NCBI GenBank assembly: GCA_050247075.1
Contig: JBFWUW010000007.1
Location: forward strand, 1-64,000
From: JBFWUW01 sp050247075
GTDB lineage: Bacteria; Planctomycetota; Planctomycetia; Pirellulales; JBFWUW01
Direction of reading: 5' to 3'
DNA length: 64,000 nucleotides
This document shows, in pieces, positions 9,290-18,806 of this stretch. Made by a program: the position numbers and the translations under genes. The first letter of the stretch is position 1, and every line of letters starts with the position of its first letter. A model generated the notes under the pieces. The model was not told the DNA's origin. It saw only the letters and a program-made list of their open reading frames with translations, and made no database searches.

Positions 9290-9419
9290 GTTGCACAATC
9301 CTTCGAGAATGAACGCCTGTCGTAATAAAGAGAAAGGCTGGCCGCCTTGCCGTGCATTCTCGCGGATGGCCGTTATCGCGGAGCACCCGTCGTGACGTCA
9401 ACGGCAAGGCCATGACCGG

Positions 9420-12400
9420 CTACTTCTGTTCGTCATTCAGCTCGTCGAGAATATCCTTGACATCTTTCTTGACCGCCTTCTTACGCTCGCCGCCGATGGC
9501 GATTTCATCCAGCGCGTCTTCCGCGCTGGGGCGCACGCCCGCATGCAGCCGCACATGGCCCCACAGGTTAGGATGCAAGCGGGCCTCGCTTGGCGCGTCG
9601 GCCACGGTGCCAGTGGCCTGGTTGGCCCAGTAGACACGGCGGAGGACTTCGTTGCCGTCGGGACCAGTGGTCAGCATTCCCCAGTCGAGCTTGAGCCGCG
9701 TATCGGCCGGATGCAGGCCCAGGGCATCCAGCGGTACGGCGGCTTCCAACGTGTAGCTATTTTCCTCGCGCGTGGCGGCGATGTAGACACGCTCCAACCG
9801 CCGGACCTCATCGAAGGCAACCTCGCCCACGGGCGAAACCACCCGCCACGCTTTCTCGGCTGGTGCGCCCGCGACGATCGGCCGATAGAGAACAGCCGCC
9901 GGCGCGTCTCCCATATACGTCATCAACAGCCGCAGATCGCCCTCGGCCGGTGCTTGCCGGTCGCTGGCCGCTTCGGGATCCAGCCCCAGTTGCAGATCGA
10001 CCGCCGCTCCGCTCTTGAACAATCGATCCCACTGCTGGCCGGTGTTCTTAAGCGGCCCCAACCCACGGGTGCTCCAGGCCAGGAACAAGAATTCGTCGTC
10101 ATAGGCCATGCGGAATTCGGCGGAATTGGCTAATTCGGCGTTTGGCGCTGGCCAATCATTGAGTTTGCCGTCAATCTCGGGCGGTTGCCGCACGCGGTAA
10201 CAGTCCAACACGGGCGAGCGGGCGTAAACGCTACGCTGCTGCTGCCGTTCATCAAAAGCCCTGGCTCGCGCGATGTCCTCGGCGGTTACCTCGATCTGGC
10301 CGCTGTAGCGCCGGACCTGGTCCAGGCCGAGTATTTCCACCACGCTGGCATGATTGTGTCCGGCCACGGCATAGAACTTGTCGTCTTGCAAGCTGCGGCT
10401 AACCCAGCCAGCGAAGTGCTCTTGCCCCACATTCAAATTGGTCAACAGCATGCCGCGTTGGTGCATGGACATGCTCCACGGTTTGGCCAAGGGATCTCGC
10501 AGGTCGCGGAACAGCGGCCCCACCAGCAGGCCGTCAGCCGTCCAGATGTTCCAGCCGCCCGTATTTCCGTGGATGACGACAAACTCGCCCAAGTCGCCTT
10601 GCGGCGCGGTGGCATGGCCGACGATGCCAAACTGCGAAATTACTTGTTCGGGCCGGTACGATCCGGCGTTTTGCAGGGCCTGCACGCCAGTGCCTTCGCC
10701 GACATAGGTCCACAATTCGCGGCCCTCGGGCGAGAGCTTGGCCTCGGTCAGGCCGACGTCGCCCAAGCGGTGAAAGTTTCCGTCGTGCAACCGGTACAGC
10801 ACGCGATCCTTAAGTCCTGTCAGATGTTTCTCCTCGTAGATCGGCACGCCGCTGTCGAGGTACTTTTTGACTTCCCAGCGGTATGCGCCAGATTGCACGC
10901 TAAGGTCGTCATTGAAGCGAGTCAGCCCATACATGCCTTGGGGCTTGGGCGAGAATTGCACTTCGTCCACATCGACCTGGCCATTGGCGTTCAGGTCGGA
11001 CCAGAGGAATTTCACTTCCGAGAGGGGCCTACCCGCCAGTTTTTTCGTGAAGGCCTCGTTCTTTAGGGGGTCGAAGTACATGGCCGGGCCCATCGCGGCG
11101 GCCAGTACAATGTGGTCGGTCTCGTAGCGATAGACGATGCCGCATTGCATTTCGGAAAACTGCGGCCGCGTGACCAGATACGTGCGATCCTGAATGCGGA
11201 TCGGCATTTCGCCGGCATTCCAACCGGGCAGCCAGGTGAGATTCTTCAAGCGCGAACTGCCCGTTTTCCAATCGAGGGCGAATTCGAGCGGACCATAGAA
11301 CAACCTCGTTTTGTCCCACGGGTCGAGGACTCCGCCGCCGCCGTAGGATGTGTTGCCCAGGAACTCCTTGCGGAACTCACCCTCCGTGGTCCACAGCGTA
11401 ATTCGCTTGGGCCAATACTGGCTTTCGACAACCCACAGTTGCCCGCGTTTGTCGATGTCGATATCGCAGACCGTCCCCATCCGTTCTGGCACCCAGGCAC
11501 CCGCCTTAAAGCCGCCCGGTTGACCGATGGAGCGGACGTACTTACCGGTTGGACTGTAGACGCGAATGTTTTGCCGCTTCGGTCCGCCATCGAAGATATA
11601 CAGGTTGCCATCGGCGTCGAAGGCCAGATCGGCCGGCGCTTCCAAGTCGGTAATGAAAGGTTTGGCTGGCCGCGCATCGGTGGACGATTCAGACGGCACG
11701 GCTGAATCGTGGTGGGGTACCTTGACAATCTGTTGCTCGGAAATAGCGAACAAGTCGCCCTGGGGTGAAAAGGCAATCTGCCCCGGGCGGGCGAGAGCAA
11801 TCTCATGGATTAACTTGCCACTGGCGGCGTCGTAGACTTCAATCCGTTCGTGACCACGCGTATCAACCACCGGCTCGCCGCCAACATAGGCCAACGGTGC
11901 CACGCCCCAGACGCGGCAACGCGTGGGATCGAGCTCGCCCCCGCCCAGATCGACGCGGATACCCAGGCAATTACCTGGTCCCTGGTCGGCCCATTGCTCG
12001 ACGATCCGCAAACGGACGGCTGCGGTCTCTACCTCGCGGCCAAAATCAACATACCCATCGACGTAGCGGGCCTGGGGATTGATAACACCCGCCAGTCCGC
12101 CGTAGCCATTGGCCACATCGCGGCGGCCTTGTTCGTAGACGGCCACTTCTTGCCAGCCGTCCTGGCCGGCAATGTCAATCTCGTCGCCGCGATCGGGTCC
12201 GGTGTAGACATCAACCTTGGTCAACCGGCCGTCGATTTCCTTGATGGCCAGCCCGCGAAGCTGGCGCGGCTGGTTCCATTGCAGCGCGTAAATTCCCGGA
12301 TCGGACGGGGTGATCGGCCGCGTGCGCTGGGCGTCCCAGGTGCCGTCGTCGTTGACCGTGCCGCTATTGACGCGGACTTTGGCGCCTTCGGCTGCGCTGG

Positions 12401-14783
12401 CAAAGCGCCGCCGCAACAGCTTCATGCCTTCCAGCTGGCCCATCCAACGGCCTTGCGTGGGGCCAAAGCCATCCAAGGCGTCGTTCTGGGAACCTTTCTT
12501 ATCGAGCACGAACTCGTCGTCCTCGGCGGGTGCATCGTCTTTGCCAAGATTGGCCAGCAGATCGTCCTCGTCAGTCTCTTCTCCCTTGATGAACGTCACC
12601 CGCAAGGCCCGCGTTTGCGTATTCTCGGGCGCGGCCAGCACGTCCCAAGCGGCGTTAATCTCATCGGCGAAGGGAATCCACTGCTTTTCGTCGTCGGCAT
12701 CGGGCGGGTACTTGGCATTCGGTTTAAGAACACTCAGCACAACCCGCACGCCAGCTTCCGTCGAACGCGGAAAGGCTACGCTGCCCAATGGCACCGGCCG
12801 CTGAAATGCCAGCACGATATGCTGCCGTTGGCCGCTCCCCTTCAGCGATTGCAGATAGGTCAAGCCGCCTTGCAGTCCTTGGCCGGGCGGATAGGGAGCC
12901 AAACGAAACAGCCGCAAGAAATCATTTCGCGGGTTGGCCACTTGCTCGTAGGCCACGCGGGCCTTGCGAGCTTCCCGATAGACGGGAACGCAGTTGGCCA
13001 GGTCTACATCCTCGGCTGCCGCGGCATTGACCAGCCAGTCTTCTTGCCCGCGGACGGCCATGTACAGCCGACCATCGCGGTGGGCCAGGCCCGTCAGCCC
13101 GCGCGTGCGCGTGGCGGAGGGCTTGGCTTCGATGACTTGGCGGACTTCGCGCGACTTAATATCGACTCCCCAGACGTGGTCGCCCGATTCATTGAGAACC
13201 TGGGCACCGACAAAAACCGTTTTGCCGTCCGACGCCAACAACTTGGGCCCCGTCCAGGCGGCAAAAGAGTGATGGCCCCAAGTCTTGCGGCCTTCCAGAT
13301 CGCACTCGATGAAAGACACCCCGCTCTCGGCGACCTGTGCCCCCAGGTAGACCCGGTCACCCGCCGCGCACACGGAATTGGGCGGAGAGTGGTCGGCCAG
13401 CCATCCGCCCGAGCCATTGGTACCGGTCAGCCAGGGTGCATTCTCCGGCGCGTGCTGCTGGATATTGGGATAAACCGTGAACTCATACCTGGTCTGAAGT
13501 TCTGGAACCACGATGGCCGACCAACGATATCGGCCCGGCGCGACGAATTCGCCCCGTTCGTCCTTGAGATTCCAGCCGATGGTGCGCTCCCCGGCGGCCG
13601 TTGCGGCCCGCGCCACCAGATTGCGTGCGCGGACGCCTTCTTCATCGTTGACCACCAGGGTCAACTTGCCTTCGTTCTTTAGTTCGTAACTAAATTGAAA
13701 CGGCGGCTCGCCACTGGCCCCGTGCGCCAATAGGTCGGCGGGGGGCTGGGTTTTTAGATCGACCAGAGCGTGCAACCCGTCGATGGTTGCCACCTGCGAC
13801 GACTTTGGGTCTGTCTTGAGAATGTTCAGCCGTAAGCCGCGCGTGGCCAAAGGAGCATCAAACTTAATCCAGCGGCGTCCGCCAGCTTCGGTCCGTTCCT
13901 CGAATTTACGGACGCGCTTCCACTCGTCGTCGGTCCCGGCCCGCGGGTTGACATCGTCTGGCCCCACAAATGTATCGAGCGACCAGGTTACGATGTTGCT
14001 GGCCAGCCACAAGCCGCTGATTGGCTGCGGCTCATCCCAGGCCAGCATGAACCATTCCGGATTGATATCGGTAATCGGGGGCGTGCTCACCTGGCCATTG
14101 TTGTCCTTGCCGGAACTGGCCCACGCTCCCGTGCCGGCCGTCAGCAGGGAGGCAGCCTGCGTGTTGGTGGAATTGGGCGGCGTGTATTCGTGGCGGGCAT
14201 AGGCCAAGCCAATAGGGGCCACATTTTGGTAGCGGGCCTTGAACAGCCACAGGCATTCCAGCCCCGACCGGCCGCTGCGCCGATCGACCAGCTTGACCGC
14301 CTGTGTCTTGAAACCAACCGGTAATGTAAACAGCACTCCGCCAGACTGCCGGGCGGGCACATCGAGGGCCGTCCATGCCTGCGCGTTTGCCATGTCGAAC
14401 GGCGGCTTGACGCCGGGCGCCGCCACGAACAATTGCCTGCTATCGGCCCGCAACAGAATAGAACCGACCGCCAAAGGACGTTTGAAGACGATGAGATACT
14501 CAAAGACAGCGGGCTCATGTTCGTAGGGCACAGAACCGGCCGACCAACTCTTGGCTTGTTCCGGCTTGTTCGACAGGCCCAAGACATCGAGCAGGTCGTC
14601 GATGGCAACTGGCTGGGGTGTTCCATCGACCAACGCCTGGCAGGCGGCCAGGTCGATATCGGCGCTGCTAATCGCCAGGTCCTGTCCGCGGGCGAGGGAG
14701 GGTCCGGCCAATAACAGGCTGGCCGCGGCCAGCAGCAAGACAGCGGCGGCTAAAAGGCGTGGCGAAGAGCATCGATGTGGCAT
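9420..14783 (-). CDS. Very large exported multidomain protein: discoidin-like, FlgD-type Ig, NHL-type and CBM9-like regions
   Basis: A 1787-aa protein starting with a signal peptide (MPHRCSS, then a long Leu/Ala core ending near SLARGQ). The upstream in-frame start at 14852 would bury this signal, so the ATG at 14783 is chosen. Visible regions: a FlgD-like Ig segment near residue 400 (RTIGWNLKDERGEFVAPGRY), several outer-sheet repeats resembling quinoprotein or NHL propellers (IAFSPQGDLFAI near 1000, LAFDADGNLYIFDGG near 1055), an EF-hand-like calcium loop (DLNANGQVDVDEV near 1265), and from about 1525 a CBM9-like domain (PPEIDGKLNDW). The C-terminal tail is charged and lysine-rich. Probably periplasmic or surface-attached carbohydrate binding or degradation; no glycosidase active site was recognised. 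No operon partner apart from the permease 131 bases downstream. Confidence 0.8.
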   Translation of the reverse strand: MPHRCSSPRLLAAAVLLLAAASLLLAGPSLARGQDLAISSADIDLAACQALVDGTPQPVAIDDLLDVLGLSNKPEQAKSWSAGSVPYEHEPAVFEYLIVFKRPLAVGSILLRADSRQLFVAAPGVKPPFDMANAQAWTALDVPARQSGGVLFTLPVGFKTQAVKLVDRRSGRSGLECLWLFKARYQNVAPIGLAYARHEYTPPNSTNTQAASLLTAGTGAWASSGKDNNGQVSTPPITDINPEWFMLAWDEPQPISGLWLASNIVTWSLDTFVGPDDVNPRAGTDDEWKRVRKFEERTEAGGRRWIKFDAPLATRGLRLNILKTDPKSSQVATIDGLHALVDLKTQPPADLLAHGASGEPPFQFSYELKNEGKLTLVVNDEEGVRARNLVARAATAAGERTIGWNLKDERGEFVAPGRYRWSAIVVPELQTRYEFTVYPNIQQHAPENAPWLTGTNGSGGWLADHSPPNSVCAAGDRVYLGAQVAESGVSFIECDLEGRKTWGHHSFAAWTGPKLLASDGKTVFVGAQVLNESGDHVWGVDIKSREVRQVIEAKPSATRTRGLTGLAHRDGRLYMAVRGQEDWLVNAAAAEDVDLANCVPVYREARKARVAYEQVANPRNDFLRLFRLAPYPPGQGLQGGLTYLQSLKGSGQRQHIVLAFQRPVPLGSVAFPRSTEAGVRVVLSVLKPNAKYPPDADDEKQWIPFADEINAAWDVLAAPENTQTRALRVTFIKGEETDEDDLLANLGKDDAPAEDDEFVLDKKGSQNDALDGFGPTQGRWMGQLEGMKLLRRRFASAAEGAKVRVNSGTVNDDGTWDAQRTRPITPSDPGIYALQWNQPRQLRGLAIKEIDGRLTKVDVYTGPDRGDEIDIAGQDGWQEVAVYEQGRRDVANGYGGLAGVINPQARYVDGYVDFGREVETAAVRLRIVEQWADQGPGNCLGIRVDLGGGELDPTRCRVWGVAPLAYVGGEPVVDTRGHERIEVYDAASGKLIHEIALARPGQIAFSPQGDLFAISEQQIVKVPHHDSAVPSESSTDARPAKPFITDLEAPADLAFDADGNLYIFDGGPKRQNIRVYSPTGKYVRSIGQPGGFKAGAWVPERMGTVCDIDIDKRGQLWVVESQYWPKRITLWTTEGEFRKEFLGNTSYGGGGVLDPWDKTRLFYGPLEFALDWKTGSSRLKNLTWLPGWNAGEMPIRIQDRTYLVTRPQFSEMQCGIVYRYETDHIVLAAAMGPAMYFDPLKNEAFTKKLAGRPLSEVKFLWSDLNANGQVDVDEVQFSPKPQGMYGLTRFNDDLSVQSGAYRWEVKKYLDSGVPIYEEKHLTGLKDRVLYRLHDGNFHRLGDVGLTEAKLSPEGRELWTYVGEGTGVQALQNAGSYRPEQVISQFGIVGHATAPQGDLGEFVVIHGNTGGWNIWTADGLLVGPLFRDLRDPLAKPWSMSMHQRGMLLTNLNVGQEHFAGWVSRSLQDDKFYAVAGHNHASVVEILGLDQVRRYSGQIEVTAEDIARARAFDERQQQRSVYARSPVLDCYRVRQPPEIDGKLNDWPAPNAELANSAEFRMAYDDEFLFLAWSTRGLGPLKNTGQQWDRLFKSGAAVDLQLGLDPEAASDRQAPAEGDLRLLMTYMGDAPAAVLYRPIVAGAPAEKAWRVVSPVGEVAFDEVRRLERVYIAATREENSYTLEAAVPLDALGLHPADTRLKLDWGMLTTGPDGNEVLRRVYWANQATGTVADAPSEARLHPNLWGHVRLHAGVRPSAEDALDEIAIGGERKKAVKKDVKDILDELNDEQK

Positions 14784-14932
14784 GCTCGAATATCCCGGTA
14801 GGTAGGGTTCTGGCGGCACGAAAGCGGTGGCGGCAATTGCCGCCTGGATCAAGATAGGCTACCGTGGCCGTGGCGTGTCTGCCAGCCGAAAACGGCGAGA
14901 GGCTGAAGGAACCCTGCCCAACGTCGATAATT

Positions 14933-14985
14933 TGTAGGAGGCGTTTCCAACGCCGATCCGTGTAGGAGGCGTTTCTAACGCCGAT
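14933..14985 (+). repeat. Two tandem TGTAGGAGGCGTT palindromic repeats
   Basis: Copies at 14933-14957 (palindrome GGCGTTTCCAACGCC) and 14961-14985 (GGCGTTTCTAACGCC), 28 bases apart, each TGTAGGAG + palindrome + GAT. They lie between the divergent exported-protein gene and the App1 gene, directly followed by a GGGAGAGGG-type repeat. Confidence 0.85.
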
Positions 14986-14988
14986 GCG

Positions 14989-15014
14989 CCCTCGCCCGGT
15001 ACTTCGGGAGAGGG
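14989..15014 (+). repeat. CCCTC...GGGAGAGGG palindromic repeat
   Basis: CCCTCGCCCGGTACTTCGGG followed by AGAGGGA forms an imperfect hairpin of the same family as the copies at 34173, 47843, 47921 and 61342. It ends 26 bases before the App1 start codon. Confidence 0.6.
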
Positions 15015-15040
15015 AGAACTGGTACCAGTGAGAGATTTTC

Positions 15041-16150
15041 ATGCACTCCCCGCGGCATTCATGGATCGCGCTGGCCGCGTCGATGTTGTTCCTGGCGAAT
15101 CTGGCTTGGGCCATGAAAGTGACCGACCCCCAATCGCCCATCGATGATGACGAGCGTGTGGTCTTCTTTCCCACCGCGGCCCATCGTTCGGCCGATGGCA
15201 CGGAATGGATCGTGCCAATCCACGGTTGGGTATTTGAACCGCGGCCCACTTCCCGCAAGCGGGCCGCCCTGCTGGGGACGCTGCGGGTTGCCTGGGGTCT
15301 GGACCGCGACTCGGCCGAAACGGAAGTCTTTCGCCGCCGGGCATGGGCATTCTTGGTTGATAACGAACGTGGCCAGCGGATCGCGGTTCAAATAGCAGGC
15401 CACATAGAACAACTGCCGCCATCGCAACCGAATGGGCATTTTCGCTCGGAGTTGCGATTGCCGGCCGACGGGCCAGGCAGCCCCGCGGCCGCCACTTGGC
15501 TGCCGCACATGGCCGTGATGCGGCCCTTGGATGGACGGCAATTCCGCGGAGAAGCGTTACTATTGGACGACGAGGGGGTGTCGGTCGTATCCGACATTGA
15601 CGACACGGTAAAAATCTCCGAAGTCCGCAATCGTCAGGTGCTGATGCGGCGGACATTCTTGCAAGAGTTTGAAGCCGCGCCCGGCATGGCCCGCCTGTAT
15701 CAATCGTGGCAGGCGCGCGGCGCGTCGTTTCATTACGTGACGGCCGCCCCCTGGCAATTGTACGAGCCGCTAAGCGAGTTTCTGACGCAGCAAGAATTCC
15801 CGCGCGGCACATTCGATATGAAGGATTTTCGGCTGAAAGATTCCACGATCAGGAACTTGTGGGCCGACGCCGACACGCTCAAACGGCAGGCGATTGAACC
15901 GCTGCTGGCCAGGTTTCCGCGGCGGCGATTTATTCTGGTGGGCGATTCCGGCGAACGCGATCCGGAGATTTACGGCCACATCGCCCGCGCGCATCCCCAA
16001 CAAGTCATGGCCATTTTCATCCGCGACGTGACGGGCGAGCCATCGACCCACCCTCGCTATACGGCGGCTTTCGCCGAACTGCCCAACGACATGTGGCGCA
16101 TCTTCGCCGATCCGGCGGTCCTGGACGATTGGCGCTGGCCAGACCCCTAG
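15041..16150 (+). CDS. Exported App1-type phosphatidate phosphatase (DUF2183)
   Basis: A 369-aa protein with an N-terminal signal peptide (IALAASMLFLANLAWA). The C-terminal domain (about residues 180-350) is the App1 catalytic domain, a HAD-type phosphatase: the nucleophile motif is VVSDIDDTVKISEV (DxDxT), followed by a threonine motif in HYVTAAPWQL, LKDSTIR, and the distal acidic motif ILVGDSGERDPEIY. In yeast App1 this domain hydrolyses phosphatidate to diacylglycerol; in bacteria the substrate is unproven. The N-terminal half (WIVPIHGWVFEP) also matches the bacterial App1 pattern. ATG at 15041 follows AGAGATTTTC with no clean ribosome site. It stands alone between repeat arrays. Role in lipid turnover at the periplasmic face is inferred. 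Confidence 0.88.
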   Translation: MHSPRHSWIALAASMLFLANLAWAMKVTDPQSPIDDDERVVFFPTAAHRSADGTEWIVPIHGWVFEPRPTSRKRAALLGTLRVAWGLDRDSAETEVFRRRAWAFLVDNERGQRIAVQIAGHIEQLPPSQPNGHFRSELRLPADGPGSPAAATWLPHMAVMRPLDGRQFRGEALLLDDEGVSVVSDIDDTVKISEVRNRQVLMRRTFLQEFEAAPGMARLYQSWQARGASFHYVTAAPWQLYEPLSEFLTQQEFPRGTFDMKDFRLKDSTIRNLWADADTLKRQAIEPLLARFPRRRFILVGDSGERDPEIYGHIARAHPQQVMAIFIRDVTGEPSTHPRYTAAFAELPNDMWRIFADPAVLDDWRWPDP

Positions 16151-16207
16151 CAGCCCGATGAGTTTTGACAGACGAGATCGGTTACCGCCATGCTGGCAGC
16201 GCTAGTG

Positions 16208-16270
16208 TCCGCGGCTGGCTATGGTGCAGGCTGGCTACGGTGAAGGGTGGCTGGCGGCTGACCATCGGGA
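16208..16270 (+). repeat. GGCTGGCT dispersed repeat, left copy of an inverted pair
   Basis: TCCGCGGCTGGCT, later GTGAAGGGTGGCTGG and CTGACCATCGGGA. The reverse complement of 19781-19843 contains the same three blocks in the same order with small indels. The two copies enclose the IS element and the repeat region. Confidence 0.6.
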
Positions 16271-16385
16271 GGCGGCAGCCTGGGCAATTTGAATCGCCCG
16301 CTCGGCCTGCAGCGAGCGTAACAGGCTTATCCGTCATAAGTTGCGTCTGCGATCCGCCGAGAATTGTTACGAGGTCAAAGGATGA

Positions 16386-16426
16386 TCGCGGTATGGATGG
16401 CCCTTTCGGGCTGAGCATTACCCACA
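16386..16426 (+). repeat. IS terminal inverted repeat, left
   Basis: Begins TCGCGGTATGG and ends CATTACCCACA; pairs with 17998-18038 with two mismatches. The transposase stop (TAA read on the minus strand, 16418-16420) falls within it. Confidence 0.85.
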
Positions 16427-17788
16427 TCTTTTTCGATAATCATGGATGGCACGGACTGCGGTGTGGAGTTTCTCGAAGCCGCGCCAGAGAGTAATCCACC
16501 CGGGTTCGCCGTCGCCTTTGCGGAGCATGTGGCCGCCCAAGCCGGCGAGTTGCCGGTAGAAGTCACGGGCGGTAAGGATTTCGCGCTTGCGGAGACTGGC
16601 GAGAACTGTGATCCAATGGCCGGGGACGAGATCTGCCGCGGGCGTCTCCGGCGCAGAGCGCGCCACCGAACGCAGTTGCAACAGGCGCACTGCCGCCACG
16701 CCCAGCACTGCTGTGATGGCTTCCAAACGGCCGCTGGTTTCGTATTGCCGCTCCTCGACACGGCAGCCGGTCTTGAGAGCTTTATGAAAGTCTTCGATCA
16801 TCGACCGTTGTTCATAGTATCCAATCACGGTCCAAGCTTCTTCAAACGTGCTCACCGGTAGCGACGTGAATAGTGCCCAATGCAGCGGTTTCACGCCCCG
16901 CGGCGGACACACCTCCCGAACCTGGACCACATTCATCGCGATCAACCGGATCCCCAGTTCCTTGAGCCACGGGCTGCGTTGCTTGGGAGCGGGCATGGCG
17001 ACCTGGCCGAAGCTTACTTCCACACGTGCCGTGCGTTGACCGTGTTGATGCGAGCGGTAGGTCAACTCGTACGTCCCCGCCACCGGCAATTGCGTCAGCC
17101 GGTTCTTCAACGGCAGTTCCCCGTCTTCGTGCTGAACAAGGCGACCCATCTTTGACGCGCGAATGACCCAATCGTGCCGCGATAGCAGCAGCCGGCAGTA
17201 GACCTCGAAATCGTCCGCGCCGCGATCGCAGACTTGCACGAACTGCGCGCCCTCCGGCGGCGGGCCGATCTGCTCGAACAGTTGCCCCCACACCTGCGAT
17301 TCACGGTCTCGCGACAATCGCTCGAGGTTGCTTTCGTTCTTGGGGGCCGGCCGGCGATAGCGAATCACTTGTCCCGCCAGGCCGCGGACTTCGTTCGTTC
17401 CCGGCCGGACCATCAGGCCGGAATGCAGCAAGAACCCGCGGCCGAATCCCGTTCCCAACGGCCCCAAGCCTTGGGCCTCGTTGCCGGCGCCGAAGTCGAC
17501 CTCCGTCGTGTCGCACAAGATCAACCAGCGCTCGGCACTGCTGGCTTTCGTCATCTCCCAGTGCGGACTGGCCACCGCTGCGAACGTCACCTCGTCTTGA
17601 TCGATCAAGCGATATGCCGCCTTCAGATCCGCCCATTTCTCTGTCTGTTCAGGCGTGCTGCCGTCCGGATTTCCCGCGACCTGCGCCGCGAACTTCATCA
17701 ACCGCCGCGTACGCCGCCGGTCGCCCAGGTCGCACGTTCCGAATTGTCGCTCGGCCCATTTCACCGTATCCAATTCCACTTGAATCAT
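16418..17788 (-). CDS. IS4-family transposase (Tn5-like DDE)
   Basis: A 456-aa, apparently intact transposase. The N-terminal about 80 residues (WAERQFGTCDLGDRRRTRRL ... AAYRLIDQDEVTF) match the Tn5 transposase DNA-binding domain. The RNase H-like catalytic core shows the first aspartate in LILCDTTEVDF, the second in VQVCDRGADDF, and the IS4 signature Y-(2)-R-(3)-E-(6)-K in YYEQRSMIEDFHKALK, where the glutamate is the third catalytic residue. The start ATG at 17788 is about 210 bases inside the right end and the stop lies in the left inverted repeat. No frameshift is visible, so the element may still be active. Neighbouring repeats suggest this stretch tolerates insertions. Confidence 0.95.
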   Translation of the reverse strand: MIQVELDTVKWAERQFGTCDLGDRRRTRRLMKFAAQVAGNPDGSTPEQTEKWADLKAAYRLIDQDEVTFAAVASPHWEMTKASSAERWLILCDTTEVDFGAGNEAQGLGPLGTGFGRGFLLHSGLMVRPGTNEVRGLAGQVIRYRRPAPKNESNLERLSRDRESQVWGQLFEQIGPPPEGAQFVQVCDRGADDFEVYCRLLLSRHDWVIRASKMGRLVQHEDGELPLKNRLTQLPVAGTYELTYRSHQHGQRTARVEVSFGQVAMPAPKQRSPWLKELGIRLIAMNVVQVREVCPPRGVKPLHWALFTSLPVSTFEEAWTVIGYYEQRSMIEDFHKALKTGCRVEERQYETSGRLEAITAVLGVAAVRLLQLRSVARSAPETPAADLVPGHWITVLASLRKREILTARDFYRQLAGLGGHMLRKGDGEPGWITLWRGFEKLHTAVRAIHDYRKRCG

Positions 17789-17997
17789 GAGGCGGCTCCG
17801 TCACGCAGGGCCGGTCTTCGCCATCATGGCCGCCAGCACCGGCAACCGGCAAAAACCTTGGTCGCCTCGATTCTCTTGATACGAAACAAACTCCCCCGCG
17901 GATTGCTCCTCGACTCAAGTGGTTGCCCGATCACGCTTCAACTCTGCTATCATCCCAGGTCAACGTCGCCGCCTGTGGCCACCTGCTAGCTGGAAAC

Positions 17998-18038
17998 TGT
18001 GGGTAATGTTCAGCCCGAAAGGGCCATCCCTACCGCGA
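17998..18038 (+). repeat. IS terminal inverted repeat, right
   Basis: Begins TGTGGGTAATG and ends CCTACCGCGA; near-perfect reverse complement of 16386-16426. The segment between here and the transposase start (17789-17997) has no gene. Confidence 0.85.
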
Positions 18039-18120
18039 TTATAGTTCGAAGTCCAGGCCGGCCAGGCGTCCGGCCAGGGGGACACCGAAAGCGCCGGGAT
18101 AAACCGGTTTGGAGTTGGGA

Positions 18121-18237
18121 ATGAAAGAGTCCTACGAGGAAGACCTTGCCAGTCACTTCGGCCTCGAACCGTACGCCGGCAGGCAGCCAGGGGACACCCA
18201 CAGTTTGAGCGTGGGGCGATCGCGGCTCAATGGATGA
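18121..18237 (+). pseudogene. Remnant of a group II intron / reverse-transcriptase leader region
   Basis: The 38-codon frame begins MKESYEEDLASHFGLEPYAG and then diverges to a stop. From memory, peptides of the form MKES-x-x-E-x-LASH are commonly predicted from DNA just 5' of group II intron reverse-transcriptase genes. No reverse transcriptase frame follows here, so this would be a truncated remnant. The resemblance is recalled, not searched, and the stretch may never have been translated. Confidence 0.4.
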
Positions 18238-18472
18238 CCTAACCTATTGCTGAAATGTATGTTACGAAATTGGCCGCGTGGACTCCACCACTGCGGAGAC
18301 CTAGGCCGCCGTGGAGCCGGTGATGCTCGCCCGGCTGGCTGCATAAGCGCACCTTGATGGATGCTCCAGGGGTTCTCAAGGGGCCGTAGGCGACGGGCAA
18401 GCCCGCCTTCGCAGGCCATCCGGCCCTTGGGCAGGCGTATACAATACACTTCTAAATAACTATTTTAATACG

Positions 18473-18500
18473 TTACAAAAATATTTGTTTCTTGTACAAT
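18473..18500 (+). promoter_or_regulatory. Sigma-70-like hexamers in an AT-rich island
   Basis: TTACAA (18473-18478), 16 bases, TACAAT (18495-18500) within an AT-rich patch (18438-18514) that contrasts sharply with the GC-rich surroundings. No gene follows directly, so its function is uncertain. Confidence 0.3.
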
Positions 18501-18806
18501 TACAGGCGTCCGGCTTTGCGCGCGGACGTGGCTTTTGCACGTCCAACGCGCGCGAAGCCCCCAAACCGCCCAAGCATCGTCGTCCGCCGCGTGCTCGAAC
18601 AGCATGGCCGTGGCGGACGGTTGATCGGGCGAGTCACTTATTACGGCTACCGTTGCCGGCTGCTCGGCCAACTTGAGAGCGACGACGTTCCTCGCCGCTC
18701 CCTCCGCCGACCGGTACGTGCCACGGGGCCTGTTCATATTTTTAAAACGCGGTCGTCACGCGGGGCGCTATCGGTGCGTACTCGCCAAAATTCACGCTTT
18801 TTGCAG

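Larger units (their letters stand above)
16386..18038 (-). mobile_element. Insertion sequence of the IS4 family (Tn5-transposase type), about 1.65 kb
   Basis: Bounded by 41-bp terminal inverted repeats (16386-16426 and 17998-18038) that match at 39 positions when one is reverse-complemented. It contains one transposase gene whose stop codon lies inside the left repeat. No clear target-site duplication is visible directly outside these limits, so the exact ends may differ by a few bases or the duplication has decayed. Confidence 0.85.

Noticed and set aside
11850..13682. 610-codon + strand frame opposite the large exported protein
   Set aside because: Antisense shadow of a long GC-rich gene; no signal, domain or ribosome site, while the minus-strand frame has a signal peptide and domains.
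16375..18050. Target-site duplication of the IS element
   Set aside because: The bases just outside the 41-bp repeats (left ...AAAGGATGA, right TTATAGTTC...) do not match, so none is claimed.
18465..18737. 90-codon minus-strand frame in the repeat region
   Set aside because: No recognisable feature, its end overlaps the AT-rich island and the surroundings are repeats; kept only as a note in the regional entry.
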